DNA from: Aricia agestis
Lineage: Eukaryota; Arthropoda; Insecta; Lepidoptera; Lycaenidae
Length of the DNA: 64,000 bases
Reading direction: 5' to 3'
Assembly: GCF_905147365.1 (NCBI RefSeq)
Contig: NC_056420.1
Span: 11,108,001 to 11,172,000, forward strand
This document shows, in pieces, positions 44,896 through 55,284 of the stretch. A model generated the notes under the pieces. That model saw only the letters and a list, made by a program, of their open reading frames with translations. It had not been told where the DNA came from and made no database searches. Every line of letters begins with the position of its first letter. The first letter of the stretch is position 1. The position numbers and the translations under genes are program-made.

Positions 44896-45042
44896 TAACA
44901 CTGAATTAGTAAGCCCCGGGTTATTTATTTAACTCAAAATTTTGGCGCAAGTGGGCCTTAGACAAAGAGATTTGGTGCTAAGCTAAGTATAGAAAAGTTT
45001 TAACGTGACCTGAAAAGAAAAGAAACCTTAAAAAAAGAAATG

Positions 45043-45583
45043 AAATCCCACCAAAACATTAAATGTAAAAAGGAGCCAAGCAAAATATTGCATAGCCATG
45101 CAATATATCTATCGTAAAAAGTTTTCAGATCACATTCAAGACAAGCCTTCAACTTATTTTGTAATTTAAATCAACATTCAGTGAATTTATCAATAGTTTT
45201 CTTTATTTTATAATTATTATAGTGGCTTGGCAATGAGCACTAGAGAAATAATCATTAATCAGCGACTGATTGGATTTATTGGCTACCATCGTCCACATGC
45301 GTCGTTACATACTAAAAATCACTTTACGCTTGCCGTTTGTGTAAGTATGAACTACCCCAAATATGAATTTTTATATTTTTTTTTTGTGCTCATTGCCGAG
45401 CCACTATAATAATTATAAAATAAATAAAACTATTGATAAATGCACTGAATGTTGATTTAGATTACAAAATAAGTTGAAGGCTTGGCTTGAATGTGATCTG
45501 AAAACTTTTTACGATAGATATATTGCATGGCTATGCAATATTTTGCTTGGCTCCTTTTTACATTTAATGTTTTGGTGGGATTT
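45043..45583. repeat. Large fold-back, arms of about 200 bp
   Basis: Left arm 45043-45238 and right arm 45390-45583 are near-perfect complements, including aggagccaagcaaaatattg and tattgatttaaaat-like AT blocks. The loop is about 150 bp and not repeated. No target duplication is evident. Confidence 0.8.
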
Positions 45584-45627
45584 TAACTTTTATTGGAACG
45601 GAGTTCCTCGGCGATCGCGCGTTCGGA

Positions 45628-45923
45628 CCATAAAGTTAATATACCTAGCGGAATAGAGAAACAGAGGCCAGAGCAAGAGAGATGTCACTATCAGTAACAC
45701 TGCGTGGTAAAAAGAGACGTGTGATACATGACAGCCACTCTTTTTCTGACGTCCAGTCGACACGTGCCGCACGTTGACAATTTAATCTCATAGAAATCAT
45801 GTTCAATCATGCTTGTGTAAGTGCATACGTTCACATATTTTTACACACAGATGAAACCAATTTCGGTTTTGTTTGACAGCTCGAGATTGTTGCTCTATTC
45901 CGCTAGGTATATTAACTTTATGG
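45628..45923. mobile_element. MITE with 31-36 bp terminal repeats
   Basis: Ends ccataaagttaatatacctag and complement; ttcgga is present on both sides (45622-45627 and 45924-45929). The superfamily was not determined. Confidence 0.65.
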
Positions 45924-45999
45924 TTCGGACAGAACGATATTTTGATCTGACACTTTTTTATTAGTACCTAGGCATGGTATATGGGCAGAGGGCGTTGAT

Positions 46000-46110
46000 A
46001 GTATTCCTGTGCGTCAACTAGATGGCGTTTTTTGAGAATAAACCGACACATCGCTAGTATTCCTGGGCGTCAATAGATGGTGTTCTTCTTAATATTTATT
46101 TTTTTGAGTG
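46000..46110. repeat. Imperfect direct repeat
   Basis: tagtattcctgtgcgtcaac followed by tagatggcgtt is repeated as tagtattcctgggcgtcaat then agatggtgtt. The unit is about 60 bp. Confidence 0.55.
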
Positions 46111-46707
46111 TATATTGTACAGGTTTTTTGAACATAAGAAATAATTTCGTTACATTCGGGTGTCCCTTGACACCTCTCAATTTTTTTAATAGTTATTTTT
46201 GTTTTCTTTTTAAAAAAAAATTGTTCCTTAATTTTGGCGGCCCTGGAGGGCGGCGCTGGGTCAACTGAACAAAATATAAAGACATTAATGTGGAACCGCT
46301 CTAAAGTTCTAAAGAGCCTTCCAAGAGCGGTTCCACACTAATGCTGGTGCTGGCACTCACATTGTCATGTATGGCCACTGGCCCTATAGGCCAGTAAAGT
46401 GTGACGACCGCTGGTCCAGACTATCAGGCTGATAGTATCAGCTGTGTACCTTCAAAGTTTCATTACAATCGGTTCAATAGTTTTGACGTGAATAATATTG
46501 GTATGGATAGAGTGATTTTAAATACGGTCTTTCTTTACCATGGCAATATTCAAAAAGGGAACAAATATAATGACCACCAAAAAATGCTCTGATACCCTAA
46601 ACTTGTTTACCAAAAAAAAAGATACCACCAAAAACAGAAAGTCTAAAATTGCAATACCTACTACCAGCTATTTTAGTCACAGCTACACTTCAAATTGTAA
46701 TCGAACG
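46111..46707. other. Unassigned stretch
   Basis: No supported feature. Confidence 0.4.
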
Positions 46708-46791
46708 CCAAATATAGTAAATGATCACCAAATATAGTAAATGATCACCAAATATAGTATATGATCACCAAATATAGTAGATGATCATCAA
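46708..46791. repeat. 20-bp tandem repeat, four units
   Basis: Unit aaatatagtaaatgatcacc, with small changes in the third and fourth copies (tatat, tagat). Confidence 0.85.
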
Positions 46792-47149
46792 AGCGAGCAA
46801 ATCAATGCGATATTCTGTCCAAATAAATCACTACAATAGAGATGATGACAAGGTCAAAGATTAGCGAATTTTGTTAATAAAATAAAGAAATCACGGTAAA
46901 AAAATAAGTGTTCCCAAAATTTCAGCTTGATAGCATTCAATGTATTTTTTTTGTTAAGCGCCTTCAAAGTTGGATATTCAAGTCGTTTTTTTTTTCAATT
47001 AAATTTCTTAATATTTGTTTACCATTCGATAACTTATGCAATTAAAAGCAACTTTTGTTATGAAACAACTTTCATAAACGCAATATTTAATATACCTGTC
47101 GAACAAAGTTGTCTCCCGACGCGTACAAACTACGAAAGACTGACGTCGT

Positions 47150-47351
47150 ACAATCTCAGGAACTACAGGTCCGATTTAAAAACTTATCTCAGTGTTAGAT
47201 AGATAGTTTATTATATTATCACGCTAAGACTAATACGACCCAAAAAACTCAGGAAAATGTGGGGAAAACAGGGGAAATATTTTTTATGGGAAAATGTACG
47301 TTTTCTGTAAAATTCCTAATTTACGCGGGCGAAGCCGCGCGGTACATCTAG
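47150..47351 (+). mobile_element. Long Helitron-like family, 3' fragment
   Basis: From about gaactacaggtccgatttaa to gaagccgcgcggtacatCTAG|T. 5'-truncated. Confidence 0.65.
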
Positions 47352-47927
47352 TTATTAGGCGGGTCCACACCAAGCGAGCCGCCTCGGCCGCGGCCCGCCT
47401 CACAGTGTTTTAGAAATCCGCAAAATCGGACATGTCACATGACTAAGTTAATGCAATGAGTCGATGGCGTCTTATATTTCAAATGCAAGAGTAGAACTAT
47501 GGGCATTTGTGTGCGCATTTTACTTCGTTTTTGAGAAAACCAATTTTTAAAATAGACATTTTTTGACTCCCTGAAAACGAAATTATTTTATTTAAATTAA
47601 TTACGAGTGTTTGTAAACTTGCTATCCAGTTGATTAGATTGATCATTAAGAGAAACAAATTTTGTACTTTATTTCATTCCTATAATTCAAGTAGCTCCTG
47701 AGATTTTAATGTTTTTAAATATTTAGACTTTATTTTTTTTCTGCTTTCCTATATGATTTCCGCATTTTCTGTCCAAACTGAAAAATACCTTGGTATAGTC
47801 TTTACACTACAATATTTTTATTTTTTGTGAATTGCGTCTCATACCAGAGATTTACGAATTTCTAATTTTTATTCGCGCCTTAAAAATTTTAAGAGCAAAG
47901 TTTCATCGAAGTCACACACAGTTTCCC
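47352..47927. other. Unassigned stretch
   Basis: 47355-47405 is GC-rich (gagccgcctcggccgcggcc) and may be a MITE remnant. Nothing else was recognised. Confidence 0.4.
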
Positions 47928-48112
47928 TGACGTCAATACCTGTCAGCGTTAGCGCTCTCCATTGGCTATTGAAACCATATATGACGTAAAATAGGATCAA
48001 TGAAATATGATAATGTAATACGCAGATATGATCAAATGATCATATATGTATATTGGATCCTATATATGATCATAGAAATGATCCAATATATATGATAATG
48101 TAATACCCCCTT
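47928..48112. repeat. Dispersed repeat D, copy 1
   Basis: Same sequence as 60332-60517: cctgacgtcaatacctgtca, then ggctattgaaaccatat, then atgatcatatatga motifs and gataatgtaatacccccta. Confidence 0.7.
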
Positions 48113-48320
48113 ACATTGATTTGAATGGGATGACACTACGATGTTGCCACTTTTTAATTTCATGACTTTTTTGACAGACTGTACATAGCGCAAAAAAGGC
48201 CAAAAAAAGACGTTTGTTGTATGGGAGCCCTCCTTTAATATTTATTTTTAGTATTTATTGTTATAGCGGCATCAGATGTACCTACATAATACTATATGTG
48301 AAAATTTCAACTCTCTAGCC

Positions 48321-48886
48321 CACAGGTTCCCAAACTCTTTTGTTTCGAAGATGTTGGTCCATCATACAGCATACTGCGGACCCCCTGTAACACCCCCCCC
48401 CCCCTACAATACTAATCCTCATCCATGAAACTTGCTATTATTTTAAGTAACAAATTATCCGCCTATGCCAGGGATGGCGAACCAATGGCACGCGACATGA
48501 AATTTTGAGCATATCAATGATCACGATCACGAAAAGTGGCACGTTTCCACAATATGATATAGCCACGACTTTAACTGGGCAGCACGGCATCGGCGAGTCT
48601 TGACCTCTTATGACACACTCTTTCTGAAATTCTAAATATTGAATATTGCAAGTTATTACAAAAACAATTTCTGAGCTTCTTACAAAGACTTCTATTTAAA
48701 CTGATGGCTTCTTATGACATTGGCTGCCTATATTCATAGGAGAAGTCAAGTTGGGTCACTTAATACATTTTTATAGACCCCCGTTAACGACTTGTGAACC
48801 CCCATTTTTTTTCCACGCAAGCGTAGACCCCTGTCGGGCTCCCGTGGACCCCTGAGAGACCACTTGGATCACTTTGGGAATCAAAA
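48321..48886. mobile_element. hAT-like element 1 in the nest
   Basis: The left end cacaggttcccaaact pairs with the complement of the right end (ttttgattcccaaagt). ctctagcc precedes it and atctagcc follows. A C13 tract lies near 48396-48409. Possible further insertion at 48465 (cagggatggcgaacc); its other end was not found. Confidence 0.6.
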
Positions 48887-48894
48887 ATCTAGCC

Positions 48895-49199
48895 CAGAGT
48901 TTCTCGATCTTTCGGCTCCACGAACCCCTGTTAAAATTTCCAGTGACAGCGAACCCCTAACTAAATAAATTCGTAGTTTTTATTTGAATAAAAGGTAACA
49001 CATAAAGTGACATCATTTTGAAATCAGCTTGACGAGTTTCATCTACGGACATTTTTCGTTCGTAAAACTATAATTTCTAGTTTTACGAACGAGAAATGTC
49101 CGTAGATCACCGCCAGTTATCATTTTACATTACGTAAATCTCCCTGTCGTCGAATGGCGAACCCCTAGGGGTTCGCATACCCCACTTTGAGAAACCCTG
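48895..49199. mobile_element. hAT-like element 2 in the nest
   Basis: Ends cagagtttctcga and (complement) cagggtttctcaaa; flanks atctagcc and ctctaggc match at 6 of 8. Internal hairpin 49041-49069 / 49079-49107 (atctacggacatttttcgtt and complement, one mismatch region). Confidence 0.65.
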
Positions 49200-49224
49200 C
49201 TCTAGGCTCTAGCCAATACCGTTA

Positions 49225-49363
49225 GGGCCGCGCCACACTGGAATGGCAGCGGCGAGGCCGCCGGAGGCGAGCACTATCATATTATGACGCTGAAAGTGCT
49301 CGCCTCGCCGCTGCCCACGGAGTATGAGCTCCGTGCCGCAGCCATTCCGGTGTAGTGGGGCCC
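49225..49363. mobile_element. PIF/Harbinger-like MITE in the nest
   Basis: GC-rich fold-back with ends gggccgcgccacactggaat and gccattccggtgtagtgggg(ccc). TTA is duplicated at 49222-49224 and 49364-49366. Confidence 0.75.
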
Positions 49364-49457
49364 TTATTAAGTTACAGCATGACAGACAGACGGACAGACA
49401 ACAAGGTCTTAGTAATAGGGTCCCGTTTTTACCCTTTGGGTACGGAACCCTAAAAAC

Positions 49458-49859
49458 AAAAGTGTTTTTTTTTTCATAGTAAACGCTCTCGTAGCGAGTA
49501 AATTACCCAATTAAAAAATCAATAAATTAAATATTGATTAAAAGCAGAGCCATCTATTGTCATGGAACATGTAAATAAAATAACAAATGAAATATCACTT
49601 TACTAACATAGCATCAGTATGGCCCAATTTTATGTGCAGTGACTCAATCAATAGTTCCTACAGCAAGTTGCGCAGATGGCGGCACATGGAGTCAAGCTTA
49701 GCTCCTTTTGTTATTTGAATTAGTAAATTGTATTAAAATAATAAAATGCAACACCGTAAAACTTGGAAAAAAATAGTTTCATTATTGCCTTTTGTAAGTT
49801 TCATTTTGATTACGTAATCATTTATTGTGACAAAATAATTTCTATTATGACTCGAGCCA
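49458..49859. other. Unassigned, upstream of Cp190
   Basis: No supported feature. The sequence near 49620-49700 (cagatggcggcacatgg) resembles repeated motifs elsewhere but is not defined. Confidence 0.4.
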
Positions 49860-50018
49860 GCGGCGTCGCGCGCCGCTTCGGACAAAAATAGGACATCGAT
49901 AAACCGCCATCTTGCGTTAGTTGCGACAAGTTTCAAGAAATTAGGTGCAGTAAATTTTGCTTGTCGCACGGTATGATTGTAAGCTAAAGTTTGAAATCCA
50001 GTGTTTATTCTTTTAATG
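49860..50018 (+). promoter_or_regulatory. Cp190: Probable Cp190 promoter and first 5'UTR exon
   Basis: A short GC-rich patch (ccagcggcgtcgcgcgccgc) and an atcgata element (DRE-like, used at insect housekeeping promoters) lie about 400 bp before the start codon. A strong donor, atg|gtaagt, at 50018/50019 and an acceptor, ttctttttcag-type, at 50245 define a likely 227-bp 5'UTR intron. The start site is not defined. Confidence 0.4.
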
Positions 50019-50292
50019 GTAAGTTCAAGGAAATAAACATAAAATAGTGGCGCAAAATTCAAGTTTATCATAGAAAATTTTTGGACAATTTTATAATATA
50101 CGAGTTGAGTGTTGTTTGTTCGAGCCCGCTAACTAACAATGACAAGAACGATCGATTACTTGCCTTTATTAGCAATTTTTACATCTAAATACTGTAGACG
50201 TGATAAACAAACAAACTATATTAACCTTTGTTTATTTCTTTTCAGCCGAAAGCGGTTTTTGATTCATGACAATGTTATAAATCGATAACAAA

Positions 50293-53200
50293 ATGAGTGT
50301 AGTGAAGCAAGTGAAAGTGGACAATTGGGGGATTTATTTCCTCCAGCGGCTCAAGCATTTCTTCAATAGAACGGATTACTGCGACCTGACTCTGCAATTT
50401 CAAGATAATGCCCAGTTGAAAGTGCACAGGTTAGTACTGAGCGCCTGTACCGAATATTTCGAGCTTCTCGAGCGAACATGCGAGATGTACGAGGACCGGC
50501 TCGTGATGCCCGACGACCTGCAGGCCGACGTCGTCGTGCCCATAGTAAACTTCATGTACACCGGGCAACTCGAGTTCAAGATGGATCTACTGGAGAAGCT
50601 GTATCAGACCTCGCTAGTCATGAACATGCCAGTTCTCTCGAAGTTGCTCGACGCCCACCGCCAAAATCTACCTACTGTACCCAGGCCAGGGCCTGCCCAT
50701 AGTTACGGCAAGAATTCTAAGCCAGACCTGTTCAAAAAGAAAACTGTCGCACCCTCAACGTCTTTGAGTGGTGGCACTTATAAACGTACCTACACTTCAG
50801 CTTTTGAAACAGTTAATGAACCAAAACCTAAAAGATCACAGGTTATTACTAAAGTGGAACCTGTCACGAATGGACATCAGACTGTGATAGAACCGTATTT
50901 CCCTATTGTTTATGAAAAGAATAAACACACAGATTTTGAACCTAGGCCGACACGATATGAACTGCCAGAAGAATTAGATGAGGATAATATTACAGATAAT
51001 TCGTTTTCAAACATATCATATAACTCAAAACCTCTTGTGGTGCATCCAGAAACAGTCAAACAATATGGAGTTAAAAAACCAAGTTTGTTTGAAGATCCAT
51101 CTAGCTCCAAAAAATTCTTCCGATCTTCACCTAATGATATAGTTGAATGCAGAAAAATTTCAATGAATTCGAGCATATTTGATGATGGCACTGAAACTAC
51201 GCTTCATGAAGAGGAAATTAATCAGTTCAAATTTCTGCATAGAGAGGAGCACACGAAGGATGCAAGTCAATTATTTGATGAAATTATAGAAGAAGGGCCA
51301 AAATTAACAATTGAAACTAAAGATTCCAAACAAGTCAACAATATAGATCATGCTAAAATTATAAGTGAAGTACTTAAAAAATATCCACACCTAATGAAGA
51401 GCAATAAAAACATTAAACTAAAAATATTGGACACACCTGGGAAGGTCAAGAAATCTAAGACTGTGCTAAGTCAAATTAAGAAAGAAACTGTAAGTGTGAA
51501 ACCGGAACCAGAGACCTCAGACTTCACTTATCAATCTGATGTAATTGATTCTAAAGAAGCTGCAAGACTCATAGCTCTAGGAGCTGAGAATGTACATGGA
51601 CCTTGGATTTGCCTTATATGTGGCACACCGGGACGAGCACTACATTTCACAACATATTATAAATTCAGGCGACATCTTGTGGAAGTTCATAATGAAAAAC
51701 CTATGCCCAAAATCTGTGAATATTGTGGGCTTAAATCTTTGAAACGAAATTACCTTCTTTATCATCTGTTTACTAAACATGGTGTACCACCACCACCAAA
51801 TTATTCTTTCCCCAAGTGTAATTATTGTAACTATGTTGCTCTAACTGAAGCTTTGCTTGTTAAGCATAAAATGTCCCACAATGAACATAAAGGTTTCCGA
51901 TGCTATGTTTGTACATCATCATTTGGCACTTCCAACCAACTTCTTGCCCACATCCAAGAGTCTGGCCACAAATATGGTGCTGAGAGAAAAGCTAATTTAC
52001 AATGTATTTATTGTTTGAAGGTATTTTTAAGAGAAGCTAATTTATATACTCATTTGAAAACTAATCATAAAAAAGCTGCTATAAGTGATGGTATTATTGA
52101 GAACTCAGATGAAGAATCATATGCACCACGAGTCAGAACAGATAAAATGAAGCAGGAAATTCAGATTCAAAAGCAGTGTAATGAGTCGGCTAATGTGCAT
52201 GATCCCTTAGATGATTCTTATGAAAGCATTCAATACCAACTTGAACAAAAAGAAGACGGCAATATAGAACTAGTCACAAAAACTGTGACTACTCCTAAAA
52301 CTCAAACTAAACATAAAATATTAAATTCTGGGCTAGAATCACAAAGTCAAATAATACAATCATCAAACACAACTCCCAAAAATAAAGTTTTCTATGATAA
52401 TAATCAAGAAAGTAACAATTTCACAGAAGAAACAGAACAACCATCATCTAACAGTGAAGAAATTTTGTTAATAGATAATAGTGAATACATCATACAAAAC
52501 AACCAACTCATCCCAAAAAAAGAAATTGCTAATGATGAATATATAATACCAACTTCAATTGCTGGGAATTCCCAAGCAGCCATGCCTGTTATAGCCGCTG
52601 AGACACTTCTTGAATTTCAGAATACTCAAAATACTCAGCGTCACTCTTCAAGAATGATTTTAAAGAAAAGTGCAAATATAAACCAACCTATTCAAATTGT
52701 TGTCTCAAATGAGGAAGAATATAAAGCTCTAATGGCATCAAATCACTCTATAATTTTTGATAACAGTGACCCTAATAAAACATTAACTGTTTTGACTTCA
52801 CAATCGTGTACATCACTTGAGACAAGCACTATAGACTTGCAAGCGAGCCAGTCAAACGAAATGAATATTCCTGACAACTATCCCATTAGTGTGTCTGAAA
52901 CGATAACTGGGGATAATTCTAATATAGTAGTTTTATATAGTCATCCGATTGATGACCAAAATAAACATTTTCATCAGCAAATAAGTCAAAGTATAGCAGC
53001 ACAATATGTTCAGTCTTCATCAATAATAAGCCAAAACTTTGAAACTGTGACAACTTGTTCACCTGTAATAGGTGAACATGCTGTAAGCACTAGCATTGAA
53101 CAACCATGGCAACAAACATTACCTGTGTCTACATCACAAACAACTGTTACATCTATTGAAAATATTACGAATACTAATTTAAATGAATTGCCTGAAATTC

Positions 53201-54828
53201 AACTTGCAACATCAAAGGAGTTACCCATTGAAATTACTCAACAATCACTGGTGACCACAAATGAGATGGGTCAAACTGTAGATGTATATAATCAAGCAGA
53301 AGGTATACCAATTTCTCAATCAATGATTATGACTCAGAACCCCATGCTTATTACAGAAGAGATAACAACAAACAATGAAGGAAATATCAACAGTGAAGAT
53401 GAAAATCCAGAGACAAACTCGCTAAATTTGCTACAACAGAATATTATTACATCTGAAATTCCGGAACATTCTAGTGTTATTGTTGAAAACTCATCACAAT
53501 TAGATTTATCTGAATTAACAGTCGTTGAGACTTTGTGCGAACCAACAGACAGTGGGTCAAACAATGAGTCAGACATAACTGCCAATATTGAAATGATTGA
53601 AACGCAACCTGTTGAAACAGAAGAAGTTACAGAACAAGTGGAAATTGCTCAACTTGAACAAGAAATACCCGAGTGCTCTACAAACACACCTGGGTATGGA
53701 CAAGAAATTATTAACCCCACAGAAGAAGTTACTGAATATATTGCAGAAACTTCTGAGCTTAATGTAGGACTCTCAGAACACACAGCTGAAATTATAGAAC
53801 CTAGTCAAGAAATTACTGAACCTACAGAAGACACGGCTGAACAAACTCTACAAATTACTGAACAACACCCTGAAGAAGTAACTGAGCATATCCAAGAACA
53901 TTCTGAATGTACTAAGGAAATCTCTGAAACTAGAAAAGAAAGCATTACAAAACATTTGACGGAAATTTCGGAGCTAGAAAGTGAAATCCATATTCCTGAG
54001 TATCCACATAAGGATGAGGAAACTAAAGATACCTTAACTTCAATAAATATACAGCAAGGAAAAGGATATCAATCAATAAATATTCCTAATGATTCAGTAA
54101 CAGTTGATGTTCAACATAATTTGCAATCGCAAGAGAAGTCAGTGTTAAATAACTGTGAAGGTAATTCTCATTTTATTGAAGTTGATGGCACAGAGAATCA
54201 AATTGTAGAAAAAGTTCAAAGTGATAATGAAGACGAGACTAACATTTCAGAAGAAAATATGGAAACTGGAAATGAGAATGCTCCTCAAATTAATTCCTGT
54301 ATTACTAGCGAACCAGTTTCATCAAAAAATATTAATAAACCAGAAATTGAAAATTTAACTTCAGAATGGTCAGAAGACGATAGTGATAGTCAACCAGAAA
54401 AGGCAATCACAGACTCAAAAGAACCAGAACCTTCATCAGAAGTAGAAGAGTCAATTGAAAGCATCCAAGAAGAAATAAATAAACATCTTGCTACTTCTGC
54501 ACAAAAATCTTGTGTGGGGAAAGAACAAAAAAAAGATTTGGATGCAGTTGAAATAGTGGTGCCTGCCAACACGGCTTTGCCAAATGAAAAAATCTCGTCA
54601 CTCCTTGATGATTGGGATGATAATGATACTCAAGAAGAAGATACAACTACTGACCAACCAACTGAAGAAAAAGTTGCATCTGAAAAAGAAAATTCAAACC
54701 AAATTGAGCCTGTTGATAAGAAGAGTGTCAGTGAAAATATAAATAAGGATAATGTACCAAAACCTGATAATATTAAAAGTTTAGTGAGTGATTGGGATGA
54801 AGAAGAGGAACAAGAAATAAATAACTGA
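50293..54828 (+). CDS. Cp190: Centrosomal protein 190 orthologue (BTB, five C2H2 fingers, acidic tail)
   Basis: 1511-residue intron-free coding region. CP190 is a chromatin insulator cofactor (with CTCF, Su(Hw), BEAF-32 and GAF) and also binds centrosomes. Residues 1-125 form a BTB/POZ domain whose sequence (VKVDNWGIYFLQRL, DYCDLTLQFQDNAQLKVHRL) closely follows Drosophila CP190 as I recall it; this is the main basis for the name. Five C2H2 fingers lie at about 440-466, 475-496, 509-529, 537-559 and 571-592 (C440/C443/H461/H466; C475/C478/H491/H496; C509/C512/H525/H529; C537/C540/H553/H559; C571/C574/H587/H592). The remaining C-terminal half is disordered, Glu/Thr/Ser-rich, and ends with three related acidic motifs: LTSEWSEDDSD (about 1356), LLDDWDDND (about 1437) and LVSDWDEEEE (about 1497). 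The start codon has context caaaATGa. Confidence 0.9.
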   Translation: MSVVKQVKVDNWGIYFLQRLKHFFNRTDYCDLTLQFQDNAQLKVHRLVLSACTEYFELLERTCEMYEDRLVMPDDLQADVVVPIVNFMYTGQLEFKMDLLEKLYQTSLVMNMPVLSKLLDAHRQNLPTVPRPGPAHSYGKNSKPDLFKKKTVAPSTSLSGGTYKRTYTSAFETVNEPKPKRSQVITKVEPVTNGHQTVIEPYFPIVYEKNKHTDFEPRPTRYELPEELDEDNITDNSFSNISYNSKPLVVHPETVKQYGVKKPSLFEDPSSSKKFFRSSPNDIVECRKISMNSSIFDDGTETTLHEEEINQFKFLHREEHTKDASQLFDEIIEEGPKLTIETKDSKQVNNIDHAKIISEVLKKYPHLMKSNKNIKLKILDTPGKVKKSKTVLSQIKKETVSVKPEPETSDFTYQSDVIDSKEAARLIALGAENVHGPWICLICGTPGRALHFTTYYKFRRHLVEVHNEKPMPKICEYCGLKSLKRNYLLYHLFTKHGVPPPPNYSFPKCNYCNYVALTEALLVKHKMSHNEHKGFRCYVCTSSFGTSNQLLAHIQESGHKYGAERKANLQCIYCLKVFLREANLYTHLKTNHKKAAISDGIIENSDEESYAPRVRTDKMKQEIQIQKQCNESANVHDPLDDSYESIQYQLEQKEDGNIELVTKTVTTPKTQTKHKILNSGLESQSQIIQSSNTTPKNKVFYDNNQESNNFTEETEQPSSNSEEILLIDNSEYIIQNNQLIPKKEIANDEYIIPTSIAGNSQAAMPVIAAETLLEFQNTQNTQRHSSRMILKKSANINQPIQIVVSNEEEYKALMASNHSIIFDNSDPNKTLTVLTSQSCTSLETSTIDLQASQSNEMNIPDNYPISVSETITGDNSNIVVLYSHPIDDQNKHFHQQISQSIAAQYVQSSSIISQNFETVTTCSPVIGEHAVSTSIEQPWQQTLPVSTSQTTVTSIENITNTNLNELPEIQLATSKELPIEITQQSLVTTNEMGQTVDVYNQAEGIPISQSMIMTQNPMLITEEITTNNEGNINSEDENPETNSLNLLQQNIITSEIPEHSSVIVENSSQLDLSELTVVETLCEPTDSGSNNESDITANIEMIETQPVETEEVTEQVEIAQLEQEIPECSTNTPGYGQEIINPTEEVTEYIAETSELNVGLSEHTAEIIEPSQEITEPTEDTAEQTLQITEQHPEEVTEHIQEHSECTKEISETRKESITKHLTEISELESEIHIPEYPHKDEETKDTLTSINIQQGKGYQSINIPNDSVTVDVQHNLQSQEKSVLNNCEGNSHFIEVDGTENQIVEKVQSDNEDETNISEENMETGNENAPQINSCITSEPVSSKNINKPEIENLTSEWSEDDSDSQPEKAITDSKEPEPSSEVEESIESIQEEINKHLATSAQKSCVGKEQKKDLDAVEIVVPANTALPNEKISSLLDDWDDNDTQEEDTTTDQPTEEKVASEKENSNQIEPVDKKSVSENINKDNVPKPDNIKSLVSDWDEEEEQEINN

Positions 54829-54871
54829 CTGATCTGATAGTCCTAAGTTAGATGTGTGTATTGTCACTTAT

Positions 54872-55068
54872 AATACCACAAGAGCTTCAAAATTATCGGA
54901 TATTTCCCGATAGGTTCGTTGCAAACAAATGAAGGATTCAAGTTTTTCAGGTTAAAAAATCACGAGCGCGAAGCGCGAGTGATTTTTCCTGAAAAACTTG
55001 ACGACTTTATTTGTTTGCAGGGAACCTTGAGGGAAATGCCAGATAATTTTGAAGCTCGTGTGGTATTC
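54872..55068. repeat. Fold-back in the Cp190 3'UTR, first
   Basis: Arms from aataccacaagagcttcaaa to caagtttttcagg pair with the complement ending gaagctcgtgtggtatt. Tip of the stem near gagcgcgaagcgcgag. Confidence 0.7.
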
Positions 55069-55072
55069 GGGG

Positions 55073-55284
55073 GATTATTTTTCCGTCCCAAATGTCGGCC
55101 AATATAATTGCACCATGAGACACAATTGAATTCAACCTGTCAGTTTGACGTGTTTGTCTTTTATATATAGCAACTACCAGAGAAAATTTTCAAAAAATTA
55201 TCAGTATAATACCATGTAGGTTGTACCATGTGACGTCGAATGGTGCAATTCTATTGGTCGATATTTGGGTCGGAAAAATAATCA
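55073..55284. repeat. Fold-back in the Cp190 3'UTR, second
   Basis: gattatttttccgtcccaaat at the left pairs with atttgggtcggaaaaataatc at the right; loop of about 120 bp. Confidence 0.7.

Larger units (their letters stand above)
43054..44957 (+). mobile_element. PIF/Harbinger-like element E1, holding an inverted second copy E2
   Basis: E1 runs from ggcccacttgcgccagactg (43054) to tttggcgcaagtgggcc (44957) and is flanked by TTA at 43051-43053 and 44958-44960. Its sequence is interrupted at TTAA (43936-43939) by E2 (43940-44895). Removing E2 and one TAA leaves about 945 bp, close to the 956 bp of E2. Subterminal palindromes such as ttaactctgagttaa are present. The arms form a palindrome of about 1.84 kb. 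Confidence 0.85.
48150..49457 (+). repeat. Dispersed repeat B, copy 3, opened by three insertions
   Basis: Left part 48150-48320 (ttgttgtatgggagccctcc; tttcaactctctagcc). Right parts are around 49208-49221 and 49367-49457 (gacagacagacggacagaca, ending gggtacggaaccctaaaa). Between them sit two hAT elements and one Harbinger-like MITE. Confidence 0.65.

Noticed and set aside
46708..46791. CRISPR-like array
   Set aside because: Four 20-bp units are directly contiguous without spacers; a plain tandem repeat in a eukaryote.
49733..50071. 112-codon minus-strand frame upstream of Cp190
   Set aside because: Starts and ends in AT-rich DNA, overlaps the likely Cp190 promoter and 5'UTR, and shows no known domain.
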